From: Blastococcus sp. TF02A-26 | Lineage (GTDB): Bacteria > Actinomycetota > Actinomycetes > Mycobacteriales > Geodermatophilaceae | NCBI RefSeq assembly: GCF_003319125.1 | Contig: NZ_QOHG01000008.1 | Coordinates: forward strand, 124,001-188,000 | Length of the DNA: 64,000 nucleotides | Direction: 5' to 3' | Part shown: positions 26,407-34,185 of the stretch, one piece after another | Numbering within the stretch: the stretch's first letter is position 1 | Layout: each line of letters begins with the position of its first letter | Made by a program: the position numbers and the translations under genes | The notes under the pieces: generated by a model | The model's database searches: none | Told to the model about the DNA's origin: nothing | Seen by the model: only the letters and a program-made list of their open reading frames with translations

Positions 26407-28278
26407 CTACGAGCCAGGCGGAGTGTCGGAGCCACTGCCCGACGTAGCTGGGGAGTCCCCTACGTCAGACGCCTCGTCCTTGGCTGGCTGCGTCATGTTC
26501 CAGAGGGGCACGACCACCAACTTCAGACATAGCCACCAAACGTAAACCGAAGATGCGCTCCACGCTTGGGCGTCGTCCAACAGTCCATGAGCGGCGTTGT
26601 GTCGCAAATTGGGGCCATTCTGTTCAACCAGCATCGCCTGGAGTTCGAACTGGAGCGACTCACCGAGGATCTGCGCTGTCTCCGGCATGGAAAGCAGCGA
26701 GGGCAGGCTCTTCTCCGACTCCACGCCGTATGCGTCAACGAACAGCGTGTGCACCCCTCGGCGCTTGAGGACGCCCCGGATCAGTTGTTCGATCTGAGGG
26801 ACTAGGACGGCCGCGGCGGAGGCGAAGTCGCCGTTCAGGCCGTGGCGGAGGCCGCGGGCCCAGAGATCCTCGTGTCCCGACGGTACGAGGGGGGACTCGG
26901 CGCATACGCGTTGCAGGAAACCGAAGTTGTACCGGTGCTCGAAAGTCACAACCTCGTGTGCAGGGATGATGAAGCCGGTGACCGCGATTCCGGTCGATAT
27001 CTGGAGCGTCCGACTCATGTCGGACTGAATGGCAGCCTCCGCATGGTCGACCGCGCCGTCGGAGGAGGCGACCTTCCGACCGTCGGAGCTGTAGGTGACG
27101 TTGCCGAGGAGGTGTCGGAGCGAGCCTTCGGCAAGTTCTTCGGCGTGCGCGCGGGCTCGTGCGACGTCCGTGAGCGGGTAAATCGTTGCCATCGCGACCA
27201 ACGCCTCGAGCTCTGCGAGACCTGATACGCGGCGCCGGGTCTCGATGACCGCTTCGGTGAGATCGATGGGGCCGGTCGATATCCGCATCATGGACTCGAG
27301 TGCCAGTTCGCGGCTGTCCTCTAAGCGCTGTCGGAGTTCCCTGAGCCGATGGTCGTGTCCATGCTCAATCCGGTAGCTGCGGGGAAGTGTACGTAGTGTC
27401 GCGATCGCCTTCTCCAGGAAGTGGTCGGCGGCGATCGCTGCCCCACTGTCGGATGCCAGTCGTTCGTCGGCCTCCGCGACGTAGAGATCGGCGACGCGCT
27501 CTAATGAAGCGTGCACTCCCTGTTGGTCATCCACGGACGCCAGCCACTGCTGGGCTGCACGCTCCAGGTGTCGTGCCAGACGAGCCTTGTCGTCGTCGGC
27601 GGCGGCTGCGGCAAGTTCGACGAACTTTGCGGCCAAGGCGGTGCGCTCAGGCGGATCCATGCTGGCACATCGCTTCAGCATGTCGGACATGTCGCACAGC
27701 ACGAACCCGTCGCTGCGGTCGCCGCTCAGGATGCGGGCGTGTAGGGCTGCGCTTATTTCCTGGAGTCTCGCCAATTCTGCTCGACCGCGGCGGCGTGCGA
27801 GCTCAATCGCGCGTTGCCATTCGGCGTGTCCGTTTCGGTGCCACTCGTCCGGATCAAGGGAAGCGGCGCGGTACGTGTCAATCGCCAGTCCGAGCATGGC
27901 GTGATCCGAGCGATCGGCCATCCAAAGGATATCGGCGAGCCTTGCTCGCATGGGCCGCTGTTCGACTAGCGGGAGGGTGCGGCGCAGCAAGTCGAGTTGC
28001 GCCTCGTCTAGATCGTCTGGCAGCGCTGAGCGCTTGCCATCCCACACCATCATCGGCTTGAACGGCTCATCCCAGTCTTCGGGGCGGAGCATCGATGAGG
28101 TTGCCAAGTGCAAGGCGATTAGGACGGCACGCTGGAGGCTGTCGGCAGGCGCGGCCTTCGCCAGGTCTGCGATTCGCATGCTCGCAAGCTCAACGACGCG
28201 ACGGGGACCGTCATCGTCCGAGTTGGCAAACGCTTCCGCCCACCATGACGGATCGATGTCGGACTCCTCCGAACTCAA
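26407..28278 (-). CDS. DUF4209-domain protein with RNase-like R-x4-H motif
   Basis: 623 residues, mostly alpha-helical. Near residue 570 it carries GPNLRHNAAHGLLDD, matching the R-x4-H-G signature of DUF4209 (usually RNxxxHG), which is also the R-x4-6-H ribonuclease motif of HEPN domains. The long N-terminal part (~1-440) looks like a helical repeat sensor or scaffold. Start is TTG 28278 with GGAGGGAG about 6 bp upstream. It is the last gene of a four-gene minus-strand cargo operon, 84 bp after the nuclease gene. I infer an RNA-cleaving abortive effector; no activity is shown by sequence alone. Confidence 0.75.
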   Translation of the reverse strand: MSSEESDIDPSWWAEAFANSDDDGPRRVVELASMRIADLAKAAPADSLQRAVLIALHLATSSMLRPEDWDEPFKPMMVWDGKRSALPDDLDEAQLDLLRRTLPLVEQRPMRARLADILWMADRSDHAMLGLAIDTYRAASLDPDEWHRNGHAEWQRAIELARRRGRAELARLQEISAALHARILSGDRSDGFVLCDMSDMLKRCASMDPPERTALAAKFVELAAAAADDDKARLARHLERAAQQWLASVDDQQGVHASLERVADLYVAEADERLASDSGAAIAADHFLEKAIATLRTLPRSYRIEHGHDHRLRELRQRLEDSRELALESMMRISTGPIDLTEAVIETRRRVSGLAELEALVAMATIYPLTDVARARAHAEELAEGSLRHLLGNVTYSSDGRKVASSDGAVDHAEAAIQSDMSRTLQISTGIAVTGFIIPAHEVVTFEHRYNFGFLQRVCAESPLVPSGHEDLWARGLRHGLNGDFASAAAVLVPQIEQLIRGVLKRRGVHTLFVDAYGVESEKSLPSLLSMPETAQILGESLQFELQAMLVEQNGPNLRHNAAHGLLDDAQAWSASSVYVWWLCLKLVVVPLWNMTQPAKDEASDVGDSPATSGSGSDTPPGS

Positions 28279-28362
28279 AGAAGACTCCCTCCGCGAGATT
28301 GAGCGTCAACGTAGGTGTGAGATGACCGGGGGCACATCCTTGTTGCCAACCCGCGGCGGCAA

Positions 28363-29883
28363 TCACGTCAAGCCACTCCAGCCACCGGGGTAGTGTCGCG
28401 AGCGACAGGCTGATGCCAATATCAGGGACAACACCGGCTCTACTGGCGCGCTCAAGAGTGACCTCGCGCTCTGCACACCCCACGGCTCGAACTCGACCCG
28501 TGGCAGCGGCCACACGTCTGTGCCACCCCGTTTCCACCGGGCCTTGCCCTCGTCGGCGCTCGTCGCCTGCGGAACGACGCGAAGTGCGTTGATGTTGTCG
28601 CGCACACCCTCGTACAAGTCCTTGTCTCCAAGGTGGCGAGCGAGGTCCAGGACGACGGTGGCGAGGTAACTCGACGTCCGGCGCTCCATCGTCGTGCTCG
28701 CGAGCGAGCCCGCAAGCAGACGCTCTGCGGTCTTTTCCTCATCCTCAGCGAGAGACGCCAACCCGAGGCCGGCCAGATCCTCGTCGTATCGATCGAGTAA
28801 CCAGCGCGCCACCCGACCGAGGTACGCCTTGGCCGCCATGGGGTCGAAGGTTGCGAGCATCACGGTGACGGCGACGACCGAGGGCGCGAAGAGGTCACCA
28901 ACTGGCCGGGCGGCGCCGGGCTGCTTGGCCAAGCCGCGCAGCGCCTCCTCGAACCGGGTAGCCGCGTCGCCGTCCCCGTCCTCTCGAGCCAGCGCCAGCC
29001 CGAGGGCGAGGGCTTCCGCCACCCGGCAGCAGATCACCGGGTACGTCAACATGGCCAACTGGCTCACCGTTGAACGAACGAAGTCGAGCGGGTCCTTTAG
29101 CAAGGGCTCGGTCTGGTCGCAGATCTGCAAGGCCAGTCCGAGAACCAACCGCTTCGCCGCCGATTTCGCGTCGCCGGAAGCAGCAGGATCGTGCTCGGTC
29201 GCGCGGACGAGCTGGAGGCCGACGCTCATCGCTAGGTCGAGCCGCTTGGTCCGCAGCAGCGCATTGACGAGGATCGCGGCCTCAACCGACGCGCGCGGGG
29301 CGGCGCCCGTCGGCGGGAGCCAGCGCCGCGTGTACATCTCGATGCGCCGGTCGGTGACTCCGCCGTCCCGCACGGACGTCAGCATCCCCATGAGGTCGGC
29401 CTGTACCTCGTCTCCGGCCACGTCAACGATCGGGTCGTCGCACAGGCACTCAACGAGGTCGGGCTTCTCCCAGATCTCCAGGTCTGCGAGACCCCTGGCC
29501 TCCACCGACTTGCGGTACTCGGTGACGTCGGTTGGGGCTGCGCCCTTCAGGCGGCCAGTCGTGACCAGCACCGCGACGCGCGGGAGGTCAGGATCGAAGG
29601 ACGGGTGCCCGACGGTGTTGTACTCGCACTCCTCCAACTGCGGGCGGACCGCGCGCCACTCCGGCTGGCCGATGTCCCCGGCCTTGGACTGGATGACGTA
29701 CTGCCGTGTCTCGCCCGTTTCCGGGTCGGTCTTCTTGGCCAGGACGTCCTTCCCAAACTCAAAGGCACCGTGGATGAAGTGGATGTCGGTGAAGCCGCGA
29801 GCGTGGAGGAGTGCCAGCAGAGGGCCGTCGAACTCGCGCTCGGTGAGGGTGTCAAGGAAGGTCCCGACGACGTCGCGAAGCAA
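28363..29883 (-). CDS. PD-(D/E)XK (Mrr-like) nuclease domain protein with helical C-terminus
   Basis: 506 residues. The first ~110 residues hold a restriction-endonuclease-like core: HGAFEFGKDVLAKK supplies the acidic Asp and YVIQSKAGD the QxK half of the active site. Residues ~170-506 are helix-rich, TPR-like, without known motifs. The start is TTG 29883, preceded by a strong AAAGGAGG at 6 bp, inside the end of the 85-residue gene (32 bp overlap). The C-terminus may be shortened by a frameshift: beyond ~28430 another frame reads SLATLPRWLEWLDVIAAAGW. It is the probable DNA- or RNA-cutting component of the cargo operon. Confidence 0.78.
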   Translation of the reverse strand: MLRDVVGTFLDTLTEREFDGPLLALLHARGFTDIHFIHGAFEFGKDVLAKKTDPETGETRQYVIQSKAGDIGQPEWRAVRPQLEECEYNTVGHPSFDPDLPRVAVLVTTGRLKGAAPTDVTEYRKSVEARGLADLEIWEKPDLVECLCDDPIVDVAGDEVQADLMGMLTSVRDGGVTDRRIEMYTRRWLPPTGAAPRASVEAAILVNALLRTKRLDLAMSVGLQLVRATEHDPAASGDAKSAAKRLVLGLALQICDQTEPLLKDPLDFVRSTVSQLAMLTYPVICCRVAEALALGLALAREDGDGDAATRFEEALRGLAKQPGAARPVGDLFAPSVVAVTVMLATFDPMAAKAYLGRVARWLLDRYDEDLAGLGLASLAEDEEKTAERLLAGSLASTTMERRTSSYLATVVLDLARHLGDKDLYEGVRDNINALRVVPQATSADEGKARWKRGGTDVWPLPRVEFEPWGVQSARSLLSAPVEPVLSLILASACRSRHYPGGWSGLT

Positions 29884-30109
29884 GCCACTCCTCCTTTCGT
29901 CGTTCCAGGATCGCGTCGAGGCGCGCTTCCTGCTCGGGCGTGGGTTGCTTGTCGCGCAACTTCTCGGCCTGATCCGGGTGCATGACGATCGTGAGGTTGG
30001 GGCGACCCTCGTCATCGAAGGTCATTTCAATCGTCTCCAGGGTTTCGGCGACCACGTCGAAGAAGTCACGGCCCCCGGCGTCGATGGTGTTGCCGTGCTC
30101 CTCGGTCAC
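29852..30109 (-). CDS. Small acidic hypothetical protein of the cargo operon
   Basis: 85 residues from GTG 30109, starting VTEEHGNTIDAGGRDFFDVV, with TFDDEGRPNLTIVMHPDQAE in the centre and a basic C-terminal helix (ERRKEEWLASRRRR). No domain recognised. Its start overlaps the stop of the 137-residue gene (GTGA) and its end overlaps the nuclease start, so all three are translationally coupled. A role as adaptor, antitoxin or complex subunit for the nuclease is inference from the coupling. Confidence 0.65.
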   Translation of the reverse strand: MTEEHGNTIDAGGRDFFDVVAETLETIEMTFDDEGRPNLTIVMHPDQAEKLRDKQPTPEQEARLDAILERRKEEWLASRRRRDLP

Positions 30110-30519
30110 GGCGGAGATGTGCTCAGCATGCCGCGGACCATCTGCCCGCCCATCGAGTCGGCAAGCGCGTACAGGTCTGCCAGAAACTGGTCCCGGTTGA
30201 ACGCCGCCACGTCCTCGATCGACACCGTCCACTCGTGCCGGATGGCCATCGGGCGGTAGAGCGACGACGCCTCTTCCGGGAGCGGAGCGCCCTCGGTCTG
30301 CGGCGGTGGCCCCTCAGCCAATTCCTCGCGGGTCACCTGCGCCAGCAGCGGGTGGAGAGCGCGGGCCAGTTCCCGCGAAGCGTCGCTGAACCAGCGCACC
30401 CCGCCGATGTCGTACTCGCGTGGCATGACCCACGGCCCCTCGGGCCGGTCGACCGAGGCATTCAGGGCTTCCACGGGGTCCGCGACCTCCGGAGCGTCCT
30501 CGCTGTCCATGTCATCCAT
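30106..30519 (-). CDS. Hypothetical protein, first gene of the cargo operon
   Basis: 137 residues from ATG 30519 (a second Met follows 3 codons later). The N-terminus is acidic; the centre PREYDIGGVRWFSDASRELA is followed by a Pro/Glu-rich linker and a C-terminal segment RPMAIRHEWTVSIEDVAAFN ending in a helix rich in Met and Gly (ADSMGGQMVRGMLS). No family recognised. Being first in a tightly coupled operon with two putative nucleases, it could be a sensor or regulatory subunit. Confidence 0.65.
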   Translation of the reverse strand: MDDMDSEDAPEVADPVEALNASVDRPEGPWVMPREYDIGGVRWFSDASRELARALHPLLAQVTREELAEGPPPQTEGAPLPEEASSLYRPMAIRHEWTVSIEDVAAFNRDQFLADLYALADSMGGQMVRGMLSTSPP

Positions 30520-30765
30520 CTTGTCGCAGGCCTCCGACAGTCTCCGGGAAAGCGGATTGTGCAGAGTTGCCCCGCCGACGACGACCGCGTGATCAGCCGC
30601 TGCGTCTTTGGTGGGCGATTCGACGCGGTCGGCGACTTGAACCGCCGTCCGCTAGGCGAACGGCCATCGGTGACCGCTGGCTCTTGCTGACCAGCTTGCG
30701 GCCGAGTTCCGCCATTGCCAGTTGGGGATCCCCTTGTACGCGTCCCGCGCGGCGATCCCCGGGTG

Positions 30766-30828
30766 GTGATGACCTGACTGGTGATCCCGGAGCTTTGAGT
30801 GACCCGGAGTAACCGGTCAGGTCATCAC
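30766..30828. repeat. 17 bp inverted repeat near the right end of the element
   Basis: Arms GTGATGACCTGACTGGT (30766-30782) and ACCGGTCAGGTCATCAC (30812-30828) pair with a single G-T type mismatch across a 29 nt loop. The arms are AT-balanced compared with the surroundings. It could be an operator, an attachment accessory site or a hairpin acting on the operon promoter. Confidence 0.6.
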
Positions 30829-31039
30829 AGTCCACAGTCTCCTGGCCGTTCCCCACAACCGGCTCTCATCCGGCTGCGACGGGTCGGGGGAAGGGTGGGC
30901 CGCAGGCCCATCCCGCAGGGACGCGCAGCGCCCTTCCGGCGACCCGTCGAAGCCGGCATCCTCGGCCGGCTGTGGAGCGGGGTCGCCGTCACCAACGCCG
31001 TCGGGATCGCCCCTCGCCCAGGAGTCCTGAGCCCGCAGC

Positions 31040-31069
31040 CAGTCCGCAGATTGTCCGCAACTTCTCCGA
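31040..31069 (+). repeat. Candidate integrase arm-type site (right)
   Basis: CAGTCCGCAGATTGTCCGCA continues to ACTTCTCCGA. It matches the left site at 19069-19098 in 24 of 30 positions, again with two GTCCGCA heptamers 11 bp apart, and ends 98 bp before attR. Confidence 0.55.
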
Positions 31070-31167
31070 CTCAGACCATCCCCCGCCAACGGCGTCCAAC
31101 TGGAAAACCGCAGCTCAGCGCACAAATCCGTCGATCTCCATATTCGGCAGAACGTCGACGTACCGTT

Positions 31168-31198
31168 CCCGGCGTACAGGCCGACTCGTCCGTCGCCC
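31168..31198 (+). repeat. attR, right copy of 31 bp attachment-site repeat
   Basis: Identical over 31 bp to 19001-19031. It holds only the 3' tail of rnpB without the rest of the gene, which marks it as the remnant end. Sequence to its right (from 31199) should be the original downstream flank of rnpB before integration. Confidence 0.92.
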
Positions 31199-31419
31199 CC
31201 GCCGGGGTCCGCGCGCCGGCCCTCGGGATGCGCGCTCCGCGCGCCGGGTGGACCATCGACGGGACGTCACCGCGGTGGCGCAGCGCCACGCCTGACCGGG
31301 TGGAGGGGGAACTCCTCGGCCAGGCACCGGTCCGGGTTCAGAGCTCCGCTCCCCGGCCCGGCGCTGCCCGCGCGGGGGCGGCCACCCTCCGTTCACCTCC
31401 GCTGCCTACGCTGCCCGCG

Positions 31420-32787
31420 ATGAGCGACCAGGTGGTGCCCGCACCGGTGATCCCCTTCCGCACCGCCGTCCGCGCCTGGTTCCTGATCTCGCTGCAGACC
31501 TTCGGCGGACCGGCCGGCCAGATCGCGGTCATGCAGCGCACGCTCGTCGACGAGAAGCGCTGGATCGGGCAGCGCCGGTTCCTGCACGCCATGAACTACT
31601 GCATGCTGCTGCCCGGCCCGGAGGCCCAGCAGCTGGCCACCTACGTCGGCTGGCTGCTGCACGGCACCCGGGGCGGGCTGGTCGCCGGCGGACTGTTCGT
31701 GCTCCCCGGTGTGGTCGCCCTGCTCGCCCTCTCGGCGGTCTACGTCGCCTTCGGGACGACGACCGCGGTCCTCGCGCTCTTCGCCGGCCTCGCGCCCGCC
31801 GTGGTCGCGATCGTCGTCCAGGCGGTGGTCCGGGTGGCGAAGAAGGCGCTGAACGGCCCAGCGCTCGTCGCCATCGCCGTCGCGTCCTTCCTCGCGCTGG
31901 CTCTGTTCGGGGTGCCCTTCCCGGTCGTCGTCGCGGTGGCCGGGCTCGCCGGCTGGACGCTGGGCCGGCTCCGGCCGGACGCGCTGCCCGAGCGGGCGGC
32001 GGAGGCCACCGACTCCGGTCCGCCGCCGGTCGTCTCGGACGACGTCCTGCACACCGAGGCGCCCTCGACCCGCCGGACCCTGCGCGTGCTGCTCGCCGGG
32101 CTGCTGCTGTGGGGCCTGCCGATCGGGCTCGTCGCGCTGCTCGGCACCGGCGGCGTCCTCACCGAGCAGGCGCTGTTCTTCTCGGGCACGGCGGTGGTGA
32201 CCTTCGGCGGTGCCTACGCGGTGCTCGCCTACGTCGCCCAGCAGGCGGTGTCGGTGTACGGCTGGCTGGCGCCGGGGGAGATGGTCCGCGGTCTCGCGCT
32301 GGCGGAGACCACGCCGGGGCCGCTGATCATGGTCGTCCAGTTCGTCGCGTTCCTGGGTGCCTACCGGGATCCGGGCTCGCTCGACCCGTGGGCGGCCGCC
32401 GTCCTGGCCTCGCTGCTGGTCACCTGGGTGACGTTCGTGCCGAGCTTCCTGTTCGTGCTGCTCGGCGCCCCCTACATGGAGCGGCTCCGGGGCAACCGGT
32501 CGCTGTCGGCGGCGCTGACCGGCATCACCGCCGCCGTCGTCGGGGTCATCGCGAACCTCGGCGTCTACTTCGCCGTCCACACGCTCTTCGGCGACAGCTC
32601 GCGCCTCGAGTGGGGCCCGCTGGGCCTGGAGCTGCCGGAGCCCGGTTCGGTGCGGTGGCTGGCCGTCGCGATCGCCGTCCTGGCCGCGGTGCTGCTGTTC
32701 CGGCTGCGCTGGTCGGTGCTGCGCACCCTCGGCGTCTGCGCCCTCGTCGGCCTCGCCGCCGGACTCGCCGGCGTGCCGGTCGGCTGA
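31420..32787 (+). CDS. chrA: Chromate efflux transporter ChrA (CHR family)
   Basis: 455 residues in two homologous halves, each a chromate transporter domain. The first half has SLQTFGGPAGQIAVMQR and LLPGPEAQQLATYVG, the second AVVTFGGAYAVLAYVAQQ and ETTPGPLIMVVQFVAFLG, the signature FGG and PGP motifs of the CHR family. About ten to twelve membrane helices. It exports chromate or a related anion. ATG 31420 is chosen; an open frame extends upstream across attR but has no similarity. This is the first chromosomal gene to the right of the mobile element. Confidence 0.9.
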   Translation: MSDQVVPAPVIPFRTAVRAWFLISLQTFGGPAGQIAVMQRTLVDEKRWIGQRRFLHAMNYCMLLPGPEAQQLATYVGWLLHGTRGGLVAGGLFVLPGVVALLALSAVYVAFGTTTAVLALFAGLAPAVVAIVVQAVVRVAKKALNGPALVAIAVASFLALALFGVPFPVVVAVAGLAGWTLGRLRPDALPERAAEATDSGPPPVVSDDVLHTEAPSTRRTLRVLLAGLLLWGLPIGLVALLGTGGVLTEQALFFSGTAVVTFGGAYAVLAYVAQQAVSVYGWLAPGEMVRGLALAETTPGPLIMVVQFVAFLGAYRDPGSLDPWAAAVLASLLVTWVTFVPSFLFVLLGAPYMERLRGNRSLSAALTGITAAVVGVIANLGVYFAVHTLFGDSSRLEWGPLGLELPEPGSVRWLAVAIAVLAAVLLFRLRWSVLRTLGVCALVGLAAGLAGVPVG

Positions 32788-32793
32788 CCGGCG

Positions 32794-34185
32794 TCAGCGG
32801 ACCTCGAGGACGCCGGTGAACTCCGCCGAGTGCCGGCTGGTGAAGGGGTAGCTGCCCGGTGTCCCCGGTGCCGGGAACGAGGTCAGGGACCCGGAGGGGA
32901 TGACGGCGTCGAACGAGCCGTCCTCGGCGGTGAGGGTGACGTCGGTGTCGGTCGGGTTGTGCACGGTCACCACGGCGCCGGCCGTCACCGGCTCGGTCAC
33001 GGTGAAGCCACCGGGGTCGACCAGGACCGGCACGACCAGGTCGCCGTGGTCGTGCCCGGGCGGCGGGCTGAACTCCTCCGCCGGGTCCGCGGCCGGCGCC
33101 GGACCGGTCGCCGCCGCGGCGGTCCCCGCCGGCGGCGCGGCCGCGGCAGGGGGCGGGGAGGCCGCGAGCGCGACGGCCAGCGCGACCGTCGCCAGCATGA
33201 CGGCGACCTCGACGGCGGCGAACCGGCGGAAGCTCCCGGTCGCGCCCCCCGCGAGCCGGGGCAGCGTGCGCCGGCGGTGGTGCCGGCCGAGGGCGAGCAG
33301 CGCCGCCAGGGCGAGCGTCTTGCCGACGAGCAGCACGCCGTAGCCCGAGGCGAGCCCGGCCAGGAGGCCGGCACCCTCGGCGAGAACCAGCCAGCCGGCG
33401 AGCAGGCCCGAGCCGCCGACGGCGGTCGCGGCGACCAGCGCCACGGCGCTGAACCGGCCGGCGACGCGGGGGAGGACCGCGCCGTCGCGCCCGTGGAGCA
33501 GGACGGCCAGCAGCCCGCTGACCCAGACGCAGGCGGCCACCACGTGCACGGCGAGCGTGGCCGTCGTCAGCAGGTGGTCCTCGGCCGCGGCGGAGTGACC
33601 GGTCAGCACGGTCGGGAAGACCAGGCCCGCCGCGGCGGCGACGACCAGCAGCACCCCGGCGGTCCCGGAGCCGGTGCACCGCCGGGCCCCGACCGCGACG
33701 ACGACGGCCGCGGCGACCGAGCCGAACAGGGCGTCACCGGCCGGCGCGGAGGCCAGGAACACCCGGGCCGACTCCGCGGTCAGCCGGCCCGGCGGCACCC
33801 CCACCAGCCGGGCGAGGGCCAGGACGGCCTGCACGACGGCGGCCACGCCCCAGGCGGCGGCCCACCAGGAGGCGGCGCGGACGGCGCGCCGCGACGCGCC
33901 CGGCAGCACCCGGCCGGGCAGCAGCACGGCGGCGAACAGCAGCGCGCCGACCGTGCCCAGCGCGGCGATCCGGACGGCGAGCGTCACGACCGGCAGACCC
34001 CAGTCGACCAGCGGCCCGGGCGCGGAGAGGCCGGGGGCGGGCGAGGTGGGGGCGGCGCCGCCCACGACGAGCGCGAGGACCAGGACGGCACCCAGGCCGA
34101 GCCCGGCGGCGGCACCCAGCCCCGCGGTCGACCGCCGCGCCGGCGCCGTCCCCTCGACGACGGGCGCGGGGAGGAGGGCGGTCAC
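32794..34185 (-). CDS. CopD-family copper membrane protein with C-terminal cupredoxin-like domain
   Basis: 463 residues. About eight membrane helices (residues ~25-350) form the CopD domain, including TATLAVHVVAACVWVSGLLA typical of the family. After a Pro/Ala linker, residues ~375-463 form a beta-rich cupredoxin-like domain (VVPVLVDPGGFTVTEPVTAG, ending SRHSAEFTGVLEVR). The His of the copper site is present but the usual Cys is replaced by Ser/Thr, so copper binding there is uncertain. Its GTG overlaps the copC stop (GTGA), making a copC-copD operon for periplasmic copper handling and uptake. Confidence 0.83.
   Translation of the reverse strand: MTALLPAPVVEGTAPARRSTAGLGAAAGLGLGAVLVLALVVGGAAPTSPAPGLSAPGPLVDWGLPVVTLAVRIAALGTVGALLFAAVLLPGRVLPGASRRAVRAASWWAAAWGVAAVVQAVLALARLVGVPPGRLTAESARVFLASAPAGDALFGSVAAAVVVAVGARRCTGSGTAGVLLVVAAAAGLVFPTVLTGHSAAAEDHLLTTATLAVHVVAACVWVSGLLAVLLHGRDGAVLPRVAGRFSAVALVAATAVGGSGLLAGWLVLAEGAGLLAGLASGYGVLLVGKTLALAALLALGRHHRRRTLPRLAGGATGSFRRFAAVEVAVMLATVALAVALAASPPPAAAAPPAGTAAAATGPAPAADPAEEFSPPPGHDHGDLVVPVLVDPGGFTVTEPVTAGAVVTVHNPTDTDVTLTAEDGSFDAVIPSGSLTSFPAPGTPGSYPFTSRHSAEFTGVLEVR

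Larger units (their letters stand above)
30520..31167. other. Gene-free right end of the mobile element
   Basis: About 650 bp without a convincing gene. It must contain the promoter of the four-gene operon, and holds a long inverted repeat (30766-30828) and an arm-type site (31040-31069) before attR. A minus-strand open frame here has no recognisable family or plausible start signal. Confidence 0.5.
19001..31198. mobile_element. 12.2 kb integrative mobilizable element inserted at the rnpB 3' end
   Basis: Bounded by identical 31 bp direct repeats at 19001-19031 and 31168-31198, the left one being the 3' end of rnpB. Inside, in order: tyrosine integrase, ribbon-helix-helix protein, toxin-like protein, excisionase-like HTH protein, MobF relaxase (all minus strand), a small unknown gene, an AbiEii-type protein (plus), and a four-gene minus-strand operon. 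No type IV secretion or FtsK-like translocase gene, replication initiator or phage structural gene is visible, so it should excise by itself but need a helper for transfer. Cargo between about 24.9 and 30.5 kb is less GC-rich than both the backbone and the chromosome. Confidence 0.9.

Noticed and set aside
30590-30665. tRNA-like fragment on the minus strand (GGTTCAAGTC followed later by CCACCA)
   Set aside because: The T-arm-like hairpin has an 8-nt loop and no D- or anticodon arm can be drawn in register; not a tRNA.
30593-30856. Minus-strand 87-codon open frame upstream of the cargo operon
   Set aside because: No ribosome site, spans the long inverted repeat and has no recognisable protein features.
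19032-31167. Element considered as a self-transmissible AICE or a prophage
   Set aside because: No FtsK/TraB-like translocase, replication initiator, type IV secretion genes or phage structural genes are present; a mobilizable element fits better.
34037-34181. N-terminal extension of copD into the copC region and beyond
   Set aside because: GTG 34185 overlapping the copC stop gives a sensible start just before the first membrane helix; upstream frame is antisense to other genes and has no similarity.
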